Shown here: one piece after another, positions 1 to 5,943 of the stretch
How positions within the stretch are numbered: position 1 is the stretch's first letter
Layout: each line of letters opens with the position of its first letter
DNA from: JANQLU01 sp964434955
GTDB lineage: Bacteria > Planctomycetota > Planctomycetia > Pirellulales > Pirellulaceae
Assembly: GCA_964434955.1 (NCBI GenBank)
Contig: CAYSXI010000216.1
Span: 1 to 8,231 of the forward strand
Reading direction: 5' to 3'
DNA: 8,231 bases
The notes under the pieces: model-generated
Told to the model about the DNA's origin: nothing
Databases searched by the model: none
What the model saw: only the letters and a program-made list of their open reading frames with translations
Translations under genes and position numbers: made by a program

Positions 1-388
1 AGAGCTTGTCACTGGCAGCTTTGTCGCGCTTTTCAAAAAGCCACGAATATTGATTGGATTTCGGTCAAAATTGAAGGGATATTGGTCAACCACCGAAAAG
101 GGTGTATTCGATGAAAGCGGTCAAACTGAACGTTTTGAACAGATCCGATTTTTTTTGTAAGCGGCCAATCGGAGCCAACCTGCCAGATTCGTTTCTTTTT
201 CGCCGTTGTCGAAAAAAAAACCTCTTTCTAAGGGTCGAAAGCAGCCGATTTGATCCGTTTAAAACCGGCTTTTCCGCATACCTTGCCGCCGGTAATTTAT
301 CGATCAAATAATCCGCCGAATTCACTGCTTGATTAAACCACAAGCCATGCTAGCTTATGGATCTTTCAGAACGATTCGCAAAATCGAA
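1..388. other. Left-end spacer without a convincing gene
   Basis: I see no gene I can defend here. A plus-strand frame is open from base 2 to a stop at 158-160 and could be the last 52 codons of a gene entering from the left, but its translation matches no family I know. The rest has T-rich and A-rich runs (for example 149-156 and 211-219) and overlapping short reading frames on both strands that look like chance. The small gene that follows may start within the right edge (ATG at 347 or TTG at 329 are in frame with it). Confidence 0.5.
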
Positions 389-622
389 ATGGACTTGTTC
401 ATGGCTTCCAGCATTCACATTGATGATCAAATCTGTGAAGGGCCAAACTCAAAAATGCTTACCGAAGAGAACTGCAAAGTCGTGGATTTAGACGAGTATT
501 GCCGCTTGGCAATTAGTTCTCGTCGATTCGTTCGAATCGAAGAACCGAATAGCCCAATTCGCGGCCTTTGGGACATCGAAAGCGGCGAAAAATTCATCAT
601 CGACGCCAAACAGCTGGACTAG
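389..622 (+). CDS. Small hypothetical protein (about 77 aa), planctomycete-like
   Basis: An acidic small protein of about 77 residues with no signal peptide or membrane segment, so probably cytoplasmic. The second half looks like a compact folded unit: a VVDLDEYCRLA helix, a RRFVRIEEP strand, then a GLWDIESGEKFIID segment suggesting two more strands. I do not recognise a named domain and propose no function. The start is uncertain. In-frame candidates are TTG 329, ATG 347, ATG 389 and ATG 401. I chose 389 because residues before it look unlike protein, while 401 has a weak GGA about 7 bases upstream. The stop is TAG at 620-622. It stands alone, with long spacers on both sides. Codon choice and the even, protein-like composition favour it over the antisense frame at 427-609. 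Confidence 0.6.
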   Translation: MDLFMASSIHIDDQICEGPNSKMLTEENCKVVDLDEYCRLAISSRRFVRIEEPNSPIRGLWDIESGEKFIIDAKQLD

Positions 623-761
623 TTTTGCTGTGAAATAGGTTTGCAGTTGAAACAGTTTTTCGGCAACGGTTTTGTCGCGCGTCTCTCCCATTTTGCATCG
701 GTTCACCGTTGCTCATCTTCTTGCCTAGCCGGCACTCTGTGCAATTCAACTGACGGACCAA

Positions 762-815
762 CTGGGATCGTTCGCTCAGTTGGAATCGTTCGCTCAGTTG
801 GAATCGTTCGCTCAA
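762..815 (+). repeat. Three-copy 18-bp tandem repeat
   Basis: Consensus TTGGAATCGTTCGCTCAG. Copies are 762-779 (two mismatches near the 5' end), 780-797 (exact) and 798-815 (one mismatch at the last base). The unit is a multiple of three, so one frame reads as a repeating GIVRSV peptide, but there is no surrounding gene. Function is unknown; recent slippage duplication is the simplest explanation. Confidence 0.9.
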
Positions 816-1018
816 TCTTCTTACCAATCAATCGACGGTTGCCTTTGCAAGGTTTTTCTTGCCCCGCAATGCCTGGTTCCCATTGGATGCGTTGATCCAT
901 CGATTTTTCCTGGTCCAATTAAGTTCATAGGCATGTTGCGCAAGCTTCTCGAAAAACGGATGAATTTAGCTGGCGCTGGTTTGTTTCCGAAAGCAAACAG
1001 AGCACGCAAAACAAACTA

Positions 1019-1089
1019 TGCCCGCACCAACTGCATTGCCGGCACGATCTTTGTCGCCGGTACGAGCTTAGTTGCCGCACGAGCCTAGT
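1019..1089 (+). repeat. Degenerate 17-18-bp tandem repeat, about four copies
   Basis: Approximate unit TGCCGGCACGAGCTTAGT. Copies are 1019-1036 (most divergent), 1037-1054, 1055-1072 and 1073-1089 (one base short). The block ends 15 bp before the stop codon of the convergent minus-strand gene. It appears older and more decayed than the repeat at 762-815, and its unit sequence is different. Confidence 0.7.
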
Positions 1090-1104
1090 TGCCTGAAGGG
1101 CGAT

Positions 1105-1452
1105 TTAGCTACCGGAAGACTTTGCCGGGAACCCAGCCTGGGCATCCCGTTCCGGGAAACGTTTTCGTAGAAACAGGTGTTCAAAGACGTTGGCGTGACG
1201 AAGTCGTTGGTCGCCGGGCTCAATTAGACGCGTCTTTCCTTTTCGCGTGCGGATTTCTACTTCGCCTGAGTCCCGAACCTCGCTGACGACCCAATACTTT
1301 TCAACTTGATAATGATAGGTCTCGCCAAATCGAGTGGGCTCGATGTTTGTCGCGCGCGGACCTGGACAACTACTTTCCTTGACCATGCGGTAGACGACAC
1401 GGTCACCAGATTTGAATGGACGACGTAACACGATGCACCTGCCCGCGGACAT
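1105..1452 (-). CDS. Small basic conserved hypothetical protein (115 aa)
   Basis: A soluble, Arg/Lys-rich small protein. Residues 13-24 (FKSGDRVVYRMV), 26-36 (ESSCPGPRATN) and 46-56 (YHYQVEKYWVV), followed by VEIRTRKGK (65-73), suggest a short beta-barrel-like fold, and the C-terminal part (LRHANVFEHLFLRKRFP) looks helical. From memory this layout occurs in a family of uncharacterised proteins common in planctomycetes; no function is known to me, though a basic small barrel could bind nucleic acid (inference). The frame is open further, to a TTG at 1549-1551, giving 148 aa with a mildly hydrophobic extension. I prefer ATG 1450-1452 because the family-like part begins just after it. Neither start has a good Shine-Dalgarno. 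It is divergent from the gene at 1623. Confidence 0.78.
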   Translation of the reverse strand: MSAGRCIVLRRPFKSGDRVVYRMVKESSCPGPRATNIEPTRFGETYHYQVEKYWVVSEVRDSGEVEIRTRKGKTRLIEPGDQRLRHANVFEHLFLRKRFPERDAQAGFPAKSSGS

Positions 1453-1557
1453 CAAAATGAAGAACCCGCTGCAAGATTGGATTCCGTTCCCTGCAGCCAC
1501 TGTCCAAATGATAACAAGATTCCCCAGGGATTCAACCAAATTCGTTGTCAAACCCGT

Positions 1558-1586
1558 TTCCGATGGTTGAATCGAATTGCTATATT
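1558..1586 (+). promoter_or_regulatory. Possible sigma-70-like promoter
   Basis: A TATATT (-10-like, 5 of 6 matches, 1581-1586) lies 17 bp after TTCCGA (weak -35, 1558-1563), and 36 bp before the ATG at 1623, in the spacer shared by divergent genes. The -35 match is poor and planctomycete promoters are not well captured by this consensus, so this is only a candidate. Confidence 0.22.
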
Positions 1587-1622
1587 CGTTGCTCCAAGAC
1601 GCGATGAGATCAATTCAACATC

Positions 1623-2324
1623 ATGCTCGACCATGAAGATTCCAGACCGGGTGCCAATCTCTTTGTCGAGGAAACGCGCGCTGCTATCAAGTTAAGCGGC
1701 TACAAAAAGCAGCATCGATTACCAACCAAAATCGGAGATTCGGAGTCCGAATTTTTGATCGGTTTGTCAAAGGATGAAGTCAGCTCGATTCTCGACGAAC
1801 GGTTCGCGAAACTCAAAAGTGACTTTGGATTTCGAAGAGCCCAAATTCAAGTTTCCGAGGTTGGCCCGGGAATTTGGCAGATCAAGACGCCCAATTTCGT
1901 TTTTGAATTGCTGGTTAGCCAACATTTCAAATTCGTAGACCAGGTCCAAATGCGTTGTGGCTACTCTCAGTTTTCGGATTGGAATTTGATGATCGATCCA
2001 AAGTTTGACAGCCACGCTGGCCGAAAAGATTGGCGGCTGGAAATTCCGCTGGCGAACTCCATAAACATCGTTGATACGATTGATCAACTGGAACTGAATC
2101 CCACCAATGATTTCGAGCTTCGATATGCTCGGGAACCGGAATTTGTGGAAATTGCCTTCGATGGCTTTCTGCTCCGCGTAGAAGCCCATCGATACGAGTT
2201 TAGCGGGCGAAAAACCTGCTTCCCCTCCGAGTCACTATTGCAATTCCGGGAAGCCATCGCCTTGTTGGCTTCCGAGTTCCCGACCAACGAGTCACCATTC
2301 ACGCTGGATTCAATGTTTTCCTAA
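1623..2324 (+). CDS. Hypothetical protein, 233 aa, no recognised domain
   Basis: I do not recognise this protein. It is soluble, without signal peptide or membrane helix. The N-terminal ~45 residues are polar and probably flexible. Residues 49-70 (from LSKDEVSSILDERF) look helical. Residues 75-185 alternate hydrophobic and polar positions and are rich in aromatic residues (WQIKTPNFVFELLV, then DWNLMIDP), suggesting a beta-sheet-rich core. The C-terminal part ends with a helix (LLQFREAIALLASEFP). The start is ATG 1623; upstream there is only a weak GAG and no better in-frame start. The long antisense frame at 1767-2189 is a shadow. It is divergent from the 115-aa gene and converges on the ketosynthase-like gene, with no operon partner, so context gives no functional hint. 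Confidence 0.72.
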   Translation: MLDHEDSRPGANLFVEETRAAIKLSGYKKQHRLPTKIGDSESEFLIGLSKDEVSSILDERFAKLKSDFGFRRAQIQVSEVGPGIWQIKTPNFVFELLVSQHFKFVDQVQMRCGYSQFSDWNLMIDPKFDSHAGRKDWRLEIPLANSINIVDTIDQLELNPTNDFELRYAREPEFVEIAFDGFLLRVEAHRYEFSGRKTCFPSESLLQFREAIALLASEFPTNESPFTLDSMFS

Positions 2325-2335
2325 AGGACGCCTAC

Positions 2336-2374
2336 ATTGGGCCCCTGCATCGGGCCCCTTTATCGGGCCTTTGT
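2336..2374 (+). repeat. Three-copy 13-bp tandem repeat with GGGCCC palindromes
   Basis: Unit ATCGGGCCCCTTT. Copies are 2336-2348, 2349-2361 and 2362-2374, with one to three changes each. The first two contain the self-complementary GGGCCC (2339-2344 and 2352-2357), which could pair with each other as a hairpin with a 7-base loop, followed by CTTT. It sits between two convergent stop codons (2324 and 2411), so it might act as a weak bidirectional terminator, but the T-tract is short. Confidence 0.8.
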
Positions 2375-2410
2375 CCCATTCAATCGCGTCAGCCAATTCT
2401 CAGACGTGGC

Positions 2411-3658
2411 TTATACGGCTTCAACCGCCAGGCACGTGATTTGACCAGTTGAAGAAAATCCGATCGAAATGAACTTGCCATTGTTCAGCAAAGTTTTTTC
2501 GGCAGAGACTTGCACAGGCGCGTTGGGATCTGCGTTTTCAAAGTTCAATGTCGCCGGCAAAAACCCGTCTCGCAACGCGATGATACTTGCAGACAGATCG
2601 ACGATATCGGACCCCGGTCCCAAATAGCCGTAGAAGCTTTTCGGGGCAAACACGGGAACATCGCCAAGGGCATCACGGATGGCGGAGGCTTCATTCGAAT
2701 CATCTTTGATGGTGCTCAACCCATTCGCGTTGACATGTCCGACATCACTCGCGGTCCATTCGGCCGCTTTCAGCGTTTTCTGAATGGCTCGCGAAAGCGA
2801 ATCAACGAATCCGTTTTTCAAGTCGGGACAAAAAGTGCGTGAGTAGGCGTGAATCCGAGCGAGGATATTCGCGTTTCGCTTTTCAGCCTGGTTCGCGTCC
2901 TCCAACACCAACGCACCCGCGCCCTCGCCAACGACGATTCCATCGCGATCACGATCAAAAGGTCGGCAAGCTCTCGCTGGCTCAGTGATTCTGCGCGAGG
3001 CTTTGTGGATCCCGCGGTAGAGCAATCCCGTGTAGTCCATCGCCGAACCGGTGCCACCCGCAACCACCACGTCGGTATCGCCCCGTTCGATCAAGGTCAT
3101 TGCCTCAATGGCCGCTAACGAACTTGAGACTTCGCTTTGGCAAATTGAATTGCTCGGGCCTCGGGCGTCGAAAGAAATCGAAACATGGGAAGCGACCATG
3201 TTCGGCAGGTACTTCAACATCCAGAGCGGTTCAATTTCTCGCATGGCGAAACCGCCCCAGCGATCATGGTCATAGACCTGGTTGACCACGCATTTACGGA
3301 ATACATCCGCCACTTCGTGGGGGTTCGCGTAAAAGGCCTCGGCACCAAAAATCGTGCCCTTTCGATCGGGATCAAAATCGGCTTCGGCGACCTGTGCCTG
3401 TTCAAGTGCCATCGATGAAGCCGCAAATCCGAACTGGATCGGGCGACACATGACCTTGATGCTCTTGCGCGGCTTAACGAACTTTTTGCCTTCGAAGTCG
3501 GAAACGAATCCAGCGATCCTCAAAGGCGAATCGCTCTCTTCAAACTCAGGGCGGAAACCGACACCACTCTTGCTCTCTCTCAAAGATTCAAGAAACGCGT
3601 CGGAACCAATTCCGATCGGGCTAACCATCCCAATTCCAGTGATCGCGATTTGTCTCAT
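2411..3658 (-). CDS. Catalytically degenerate beta-ketoacyl-ACP synthase (FabF/KAS-II-like, thiolase fold)
   Basis: A full-length (415 aa) member of the KAS-II family, which normally condenses malonyl-ACP with acyl-ACP in fatty acid or polyketide synthesis in the cytoplasm. Family hallmarks are clear: AITGIGMVSPIG at 5-16, GPSNSI at 167-172, VVVAGGTGSAMD at 197-208, RPFDRDRDGIVVGEGAGAL at 232-250, APKS at 338-341 and a terminal GFSSTG at 400-405. All three catalytic positions differ. The nucleophilic Cys is Glu176, an ungapped placement because 25 residues separate it from the GG motif exactly as in E. coli FabF. The first His (VNAHG) is Asn312. The second His (KSMTGH) is Tyr345. The conserved Lys340 remains. 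Chain-length factors of type II polyketide synthases also lack the Cys, so a structural or partner role is possible. No second ketosynthase or ACP gene lies in this window. The ATG at 3656-3658 fits the family N-terminus exactly but lacks a Shine-Dalgarno. Confidence 0.93.
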   Translation of the reverse strand: MRQIAITGIGMVSPIGIGSDAFLESLRESKSGVGFRPEFEESDSPLRIAGFVSDFEGKKFVKPRKSIKVMCRPIQFGFAASSMALEQAQVAEADFDPDRKGTIFGAEAFYANPHEVADVFRKCVVNQVYDHDRWGGFAMREIEPLWMLKYLPNMVASHVSISFDARGPSNSICQSEVSSSLAAIEAMTLIERGDTDVVVAGGTGSAMDYTGLLYRGIHKASRRITEPARACRPFDRDRDGIVVGEGAGALVLEDANQAEKRNANILARIHAYSRTFCPDLKNGFVDSLSRAIQKTLKAAEWTASDVGHVNANGLSTIKDDSNEASAIRDALGDVPVFAPKSFYGYLGPGSDIVDLSASIIALRDGFLPATLNFENADPNAPVQVSAEKTLLNNGKFISIGFSSTGQITCLAVEAV

Positions 3659-3746
3659 GCTGTGGGCAGAACTGGTTGGGGGTATCCGAAAGCGAAAAAC
3701 GGCCTTGGGTTGCCGGGTGACTCAAAAGTGCGAGCTTCGTCGCGCG

Positions 3747-3802
3747 TGACCTGATCCATGTGACCTGATCCATGTGACCCGATCCATGTGACCCGATCCA
3801 TG
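3747..3802 (+). repeat. Four-copy 14-bp tandem repeat with GATC
   Basis: Unit TGACCTGATCCATG at 3747-3760 and 3761-3774, and TGACCCGATCCATG at 3775-3788 and 3789-3802, plus a partial fifth copy (TGACC, 3803-3807). Copies differ only by one T/C change shared in pairs, which suggests a 28-bp or stepwise duplication history. Each copy has a GATC. The block is about 90 bp upstream of the ketosynthase-like start, so it could be a cluster of regulator sites or simply slippage. Confidence 0.93.
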
Positions 3803-3807
3803 TGACC

Positions 3808-3852
3808 TTGAAGCACGGATCCTCAAAACACGGATCTTCAAGACATGGGCCT
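3808..3852 (+). repeat. Three-copy imperfect 15-bp tandem repeat
   Basis: Copies are 3808-3822, 3823-3837 and 3838-3852, with a shared core near TCAAAACACGGATCT; the third is the most diverged. It follows the 14-bp repeat almost directly, and the first two copies add two more GATC sites (3818-3821 and 3833-3836). Unit length and sequence differ from the preceding block, so these are separate repeat families. Confidence 0.75.
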
Positions 3853-3958
3853 AAAATTCAAATCGTTAAATTAAACGTTGACCGAAAGTTCCGAAAGTGC
3901 CCAAGAACGCCAATTGCCGCCAAAAAAGGCGAATTCAGCTTGAGGCAGGTAAGATGTA

Positions 3959-3972
3959 CGGGTCAGAACCCG
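3959..3972 (-). terminator. Possible hairpin after the acyltransferase stop
   Basis: On the minus strand the sequence reads CGGGT-TCTG-ACCCG, a perfect 5-bp stem with a 4-base loop, starting about 5 bases past the stop codon (3978-3980). It is not followed by a T-tract, so intrinsic termination is doubtful; it may only stabilise the 3' end. Confidence 0.25.
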
Positions 3973-3977
3973 CTGCT

Positions 3978-5120
3978 TCAGGAATTGCCGTTTTCTTTCG
4001 GCTCAAAATCGTAGATTCGATATGTCTTGATTCGTTTGGCCCCGCCACGCTCAATCGTCCCTCTCGAAAGCTGGTTGCTCTCAAGCACCCAGGACAATTC
4101 GCAGTCTTCGATGCCAAAGTCCAGGGCAAGCGGTAGCAGGTGCCCGGTCAATACGACACCCATGCCCCAACGTTGGTATTCAGGCAATACATTCGTGCTG
4201 ATCAGACGGATTCGTTTAACCTTGCGTCGCCCGAATAGAAGCTTCAAGAATCCGAACGGAAACAGGCGGCCATCGATTTTTTTGATGATCGGGTTATAGT
4301 CCAGCAGCCCGAATACGATTCCCACAATTTTCTCATCGACTTCGGCAATCACGCAAAGATCGTGAACGATCAACAACTTCAAACTCGCGGCCACGTGTTG
4401 AATTTCAACTTCGGTCATCGGGACGTAGCCCCAATTCCCCTGGACCGCCAAGTTATAAATATTGAAAAAAGCGGCAATGTCTTCGTGGAATTTTCTCTTT
4501 TTCGCCGGCCGCACTTTGACGTTAAAACGCTTGGTTGCCTCGTCCAAGACAAACTTGATTTTCGGATCCAGCGTTTTCAGCATATCGACATGGCCGTAAT
4601 AGGCATACAAATCCTGCGACTTTGCGAATCCGTAGGCTTCGAAAAGCTTGCCGTAGTATTCCGGATTGTACGTCATCATGAAGCAAGCCGGAGCGTCGAA
4701 ACCCTCGACCAACAATCCACACTCGTAGTTCATGGACGGATTCAAAGGTCCACGCATCAACTGGATATCTTGTTCGGCGAACCAGTCTCTTGCCGCGTCA
4801 AACAATGCGTTGGAAACATTCACGTCATCGATCGACTCGAAGAACCCGACCATCCCACGTTTTTCGTTGTGGTATTCATTGTGACCATGGTCGATAATTG
4901 CCGCGACTCGCCCAACCACTTCGTTTCCGTGATAGGCCAAGAAAGTTTGAATCTTGGCATTCTCGTAGAAAGGATGTTTTCGGTAGTTCAGAAGTTCCTT
5001 GAGATTTTGCCGGAGCGGCGGCGTCCAGTTTGGGTCGTCGGCATAAAGCGACCAAGGCAATTCGACGAATTGCTTTTGCTGCTTGCGATTGCTTACGGGA
5101 ATGATGGTAACTTCAGGCAT
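3978..5120 (-). CDS. YghO-like GNAT-fold acyltransferase (380 aa)
   Basis: This matches, from memory, a family of ~370-390-aa proteins related to E. coli YghO, with an acyl-CoA N-acyltransferase (GNAT) fold. The N-terminal half carries family blocks FVELPWSLYADDPNWTPPLR (18-37), HPFYENAKIQTFLA (49-62), VVGRVAAIIDHGHNEYH (68-84), VGFFES (91-96) and RGPLNPSMNYECGLLVEGFD (123-142). The C-terminal half has a GNAT-like core: VIAEVDEKIVGIVFG (257-271), then STNVLPEYQRWGMGVVL (308-324), where QRWGMG resembles the acetyl-CoA pyrophosphate loop, and ESNQLSRGTIERGGAKR (347-363), a usual final GNAT motif. No signal peptide or membrane helix, so cytoplasmic. The substrate is unknown; I recall GNAT-like relatives proposed as bacterial ceramide N-acyltransferases, which I could not verify. 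It lies 30 bp downstream of the HExxH gene on the same strand, likely one transcript. The ATG at 5118-5120 matches the family N-terminus. Confidence 0.88.
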   Translation of the reverse strand: MPEVTIIPVSNRKQQKQFVELPWSLYADDPNWTPPLRQNLKELLNYRKHPFYENAKIQTFLAYHGNEVVGRVAAIIDHGHNEYHNEKRGMVGFFESIDDVNVSNALFDAARDWFAEQDIQLMRGPLNPSMNYECGLLVEGFDAPACFMMTYNPEYYGKLFEAYGFAKSQDLYAYYGHVDMLKTLDPKIKFVLDEATKRFNVKVRPAKKRKFHEDIAAFFNIYNLAVQGNWGYVPMTEVEIQHVAASLKLLIVHDLCVIAEVDEKIVGIVFGLLDYNPIIKKIDGRLFPFGFLKLLFGRRKVKRIRLISTNVLPEYQRWGMGVVLTGHLLPLALDFGIEDCELSWVLESNQLSRGTIERGGAKRIKTYRIYDFEPKENGNS

Positions 5121-5150
5121 CTAAAATCTTTTTAGAACGAATTCGGAAAA

Positions 5151-5579
5151 TCAATTTTCCTCTTGGTCTTGATCCGGAAAAACGATTTCCGTTTTTTCGT
5201 ACGCCTCTTTTTCAAAAGGGTTGTTTCGGTACGCTTCCTTCTTTTGCATCCAAAGGACAAACGAATACCAAAAATACAAAGGCAAAAAAAATGGTCCCCA
5301 GCGTTCGTATTGCTGGACGTGAATATGTTCGTGGTCTCGGGCCGCATCCAAATCGGTTGCCGTTTGGCCAAGAATGGAATGCCCCAACGTCATCGCAATC
5401 GCTTTGATTGGCGTACGACGCAGGAGGAATGCAACCAGACCGCCATAGAATTCAAGGCAACCCCGCCGAATCCTACCTTTGCCGCCAAAAATCATTCCCG
5501 TAATGCCAACGAATGATCCCAGGATGGTGTTCGGGCTGGCCCAGAAAATTTGCACAATTTTCAGGATCTTTTGGCCCAT
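5151..5579 (-). CDS. Small membrane-associated HExxH protein (142 aa)
   Basis: Residues 83-87 are HEHIH within DHEHIHVQQYERWGP, a zinc-metallopeptidase-type HExxH followed by VQQ, similar in style to the DUF4157 motif. A downstream NPFEKEAY (residues 120-127) provides Glu residues that could be a third metal ligand. Two hydrophobic stretches, about residues 4-32 (glycine-rich) and 96-111 (PFFLPLYFWYSFVLWM), suggest membrane association. I recall similar uncharacterised proteins, often with the same QYERWGP motif, in several bacterial phyla; proteolysis has not been shown to my knowledge. The frame is open up to a TTG at 5720, but the 47 extra residues look non-conserved and polar, so I chose ATG 5577-5579, just before the first hydrophobic segment; no strong ribosome site supports it. 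Likely first gene of an operon with the acyltransferase. Confidence 0.78.
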   Translation of the reverse strand: MGQKILKIVQIFWASPNTILGSFVGITGMIFGGKGRIRRGCLEFYGGLVAFLLRRTPIKAIAMTLGHSILGQTATDLDAARDHEHIHVQQYERWGPFFLPLYFWYSFVLWMQKKEAYRNNPFEKEAYEKTEIVFPDQDQEEN

Positions 5580-5943
5580 CGAAATCCACGTAAATTCATC
5601 ATGATTCTCTGCTTCGCCCAAAATCCCATTTGCGGCGTTTTGCTCGCCGCAGAACGGCTGAAACCTTTGGCCGAAACTCAAAATGCTTGCACAAAACTCA
5701 TGCAAGCATTTCCGAATCAAATTATTTTTTTTGCGTTATCTAATGGTATAGCAACAACTTATCACTGAATAGCCGCAAAAACCGGCCATCCGTCCAGAAG
5801 ACCCCTCTTTTCAGCTGCCGAAATTAATAAATGCCCAAAAATTCTCTGGCATTCCCCGCAACGCTCTGAGCGATGCCCGACTCGCCAGAACCCGGAATCA
5901 ATCGCATCGACGGCCTTTTTGCCAACGGAAATGGAGTTCCGCG
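5580..5943. other. Divergent intergenic region
   Basis: This 364-bp spacer lies between the minus-strand HExxH gene and the plus-strand protease gene, so it should carry promoters for both directions. The left 140 bp is an in-frame extension of the HExxH frame and could be coding if TTG 5720 is the start. The AT-rich stretch 5720-5765, with a TATAGC-like element at 5747-5752, is the most promoter-like part, but no -35 element is properly spaced. No repeats or RNA gene were seen. Confidence 0.5.
5933..5936 (+). promoter_or_regulatory. Ribosome binding site of the serine protease gene
   Basis: GGAG lies 7 bases before the ATG at 5944 and fixes that start. It is one of the few good Shine-Dalgarno matches in the window. 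Confidence 0.6.

Larger units (their letters stand above)
623..1104. other. Long intergenic region with two tandem-repeat blocks
   Basis: This 482-bp spacer lies between a plus-strand gene ending at 622 and a minus-strand gene ending at 1105, so it is convergent. Several reading frames of 60-100 codons cross it, but they overlap each other on both strands and partly consist of translated repeats, so I call none of them. It holds an 18-bp repeat (762-815) and a degenerate 17-18-bp repeat (1019-1089). No RNA gene or clear terminator was seen. The inverted pair CAACTGA (748-754) and TCAGTTG (776-782) could form a small hairpin. Confidence 0.6.
3659..3977. other. Intergenic region upstream of the ketosynthase-like gene, repeat-rich
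   Basis: This 319-bp spacer separates two minus-strand genes, so it contains the 3' end region of the acyltransferase transcript and any promoter of the ketosynthase-like gene. It holds a 14-bp repeat (3747-3802), a 15-bp repeat (3808-3852), a small inverted repeat CGCC-A6-GGCG (3918-3931) and a hairpin next to the acyltransferase stop. Two short plus-strand frames here (3802-4014 and 3897-4136) are not convincing genes. The gap and repeats argue against the ketosynthase gene being tightly co-transcribed with the acyltransferase. Confidence 0.55.

Noticed and set aside
2..160. Open frame entering from the left end (52 codons)
   Set aside because: It may be the tail of a gene, but nothing in its composition or motifs supports that, and open frames of this length occur by chance.
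86..343. 85-codon minus-strand frame
   Set aside because: It starts with TTG, is rich in Arg/Lys/Phe from A/T runs, overlaps a comparable plus-strand frame and has no domain-like pattern.
762..815. CRISPR array
   Set aside because: The repeats are directly contiguous with no spacers, and no cas genes are present.
641..1088. Overlapping plus-strand frames of 84 and 102 codons and minus-strand frames of 62-76 codons
   Set aside because: They overlap each other and owe part of their length to stop-free tandem repeats; none shows a convincing start signal or domain.
1767..2189. 140-codon minus-strand open frame
   Set aside because: It lies inside the 233-aa plus-strand gene and looks like an antisense shadow; the plus-strand frame is longer and more protein-like.
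2411..3658. Pseudogene status for the ketosynthase-like gene
   Set aside because: There is no frameshift or internal stop, the length is normal and all structural motifs persist; loss is limited to catalytic positions, which points to functional change rather than decay.
4362..5135. 257-codon plus-strand open frame
   Set aside because: It is fully antisense to the acyltransferase gene, whose minus-strand translation matches family motifs along its length; the plus-strand frame has no recognisable protein features.
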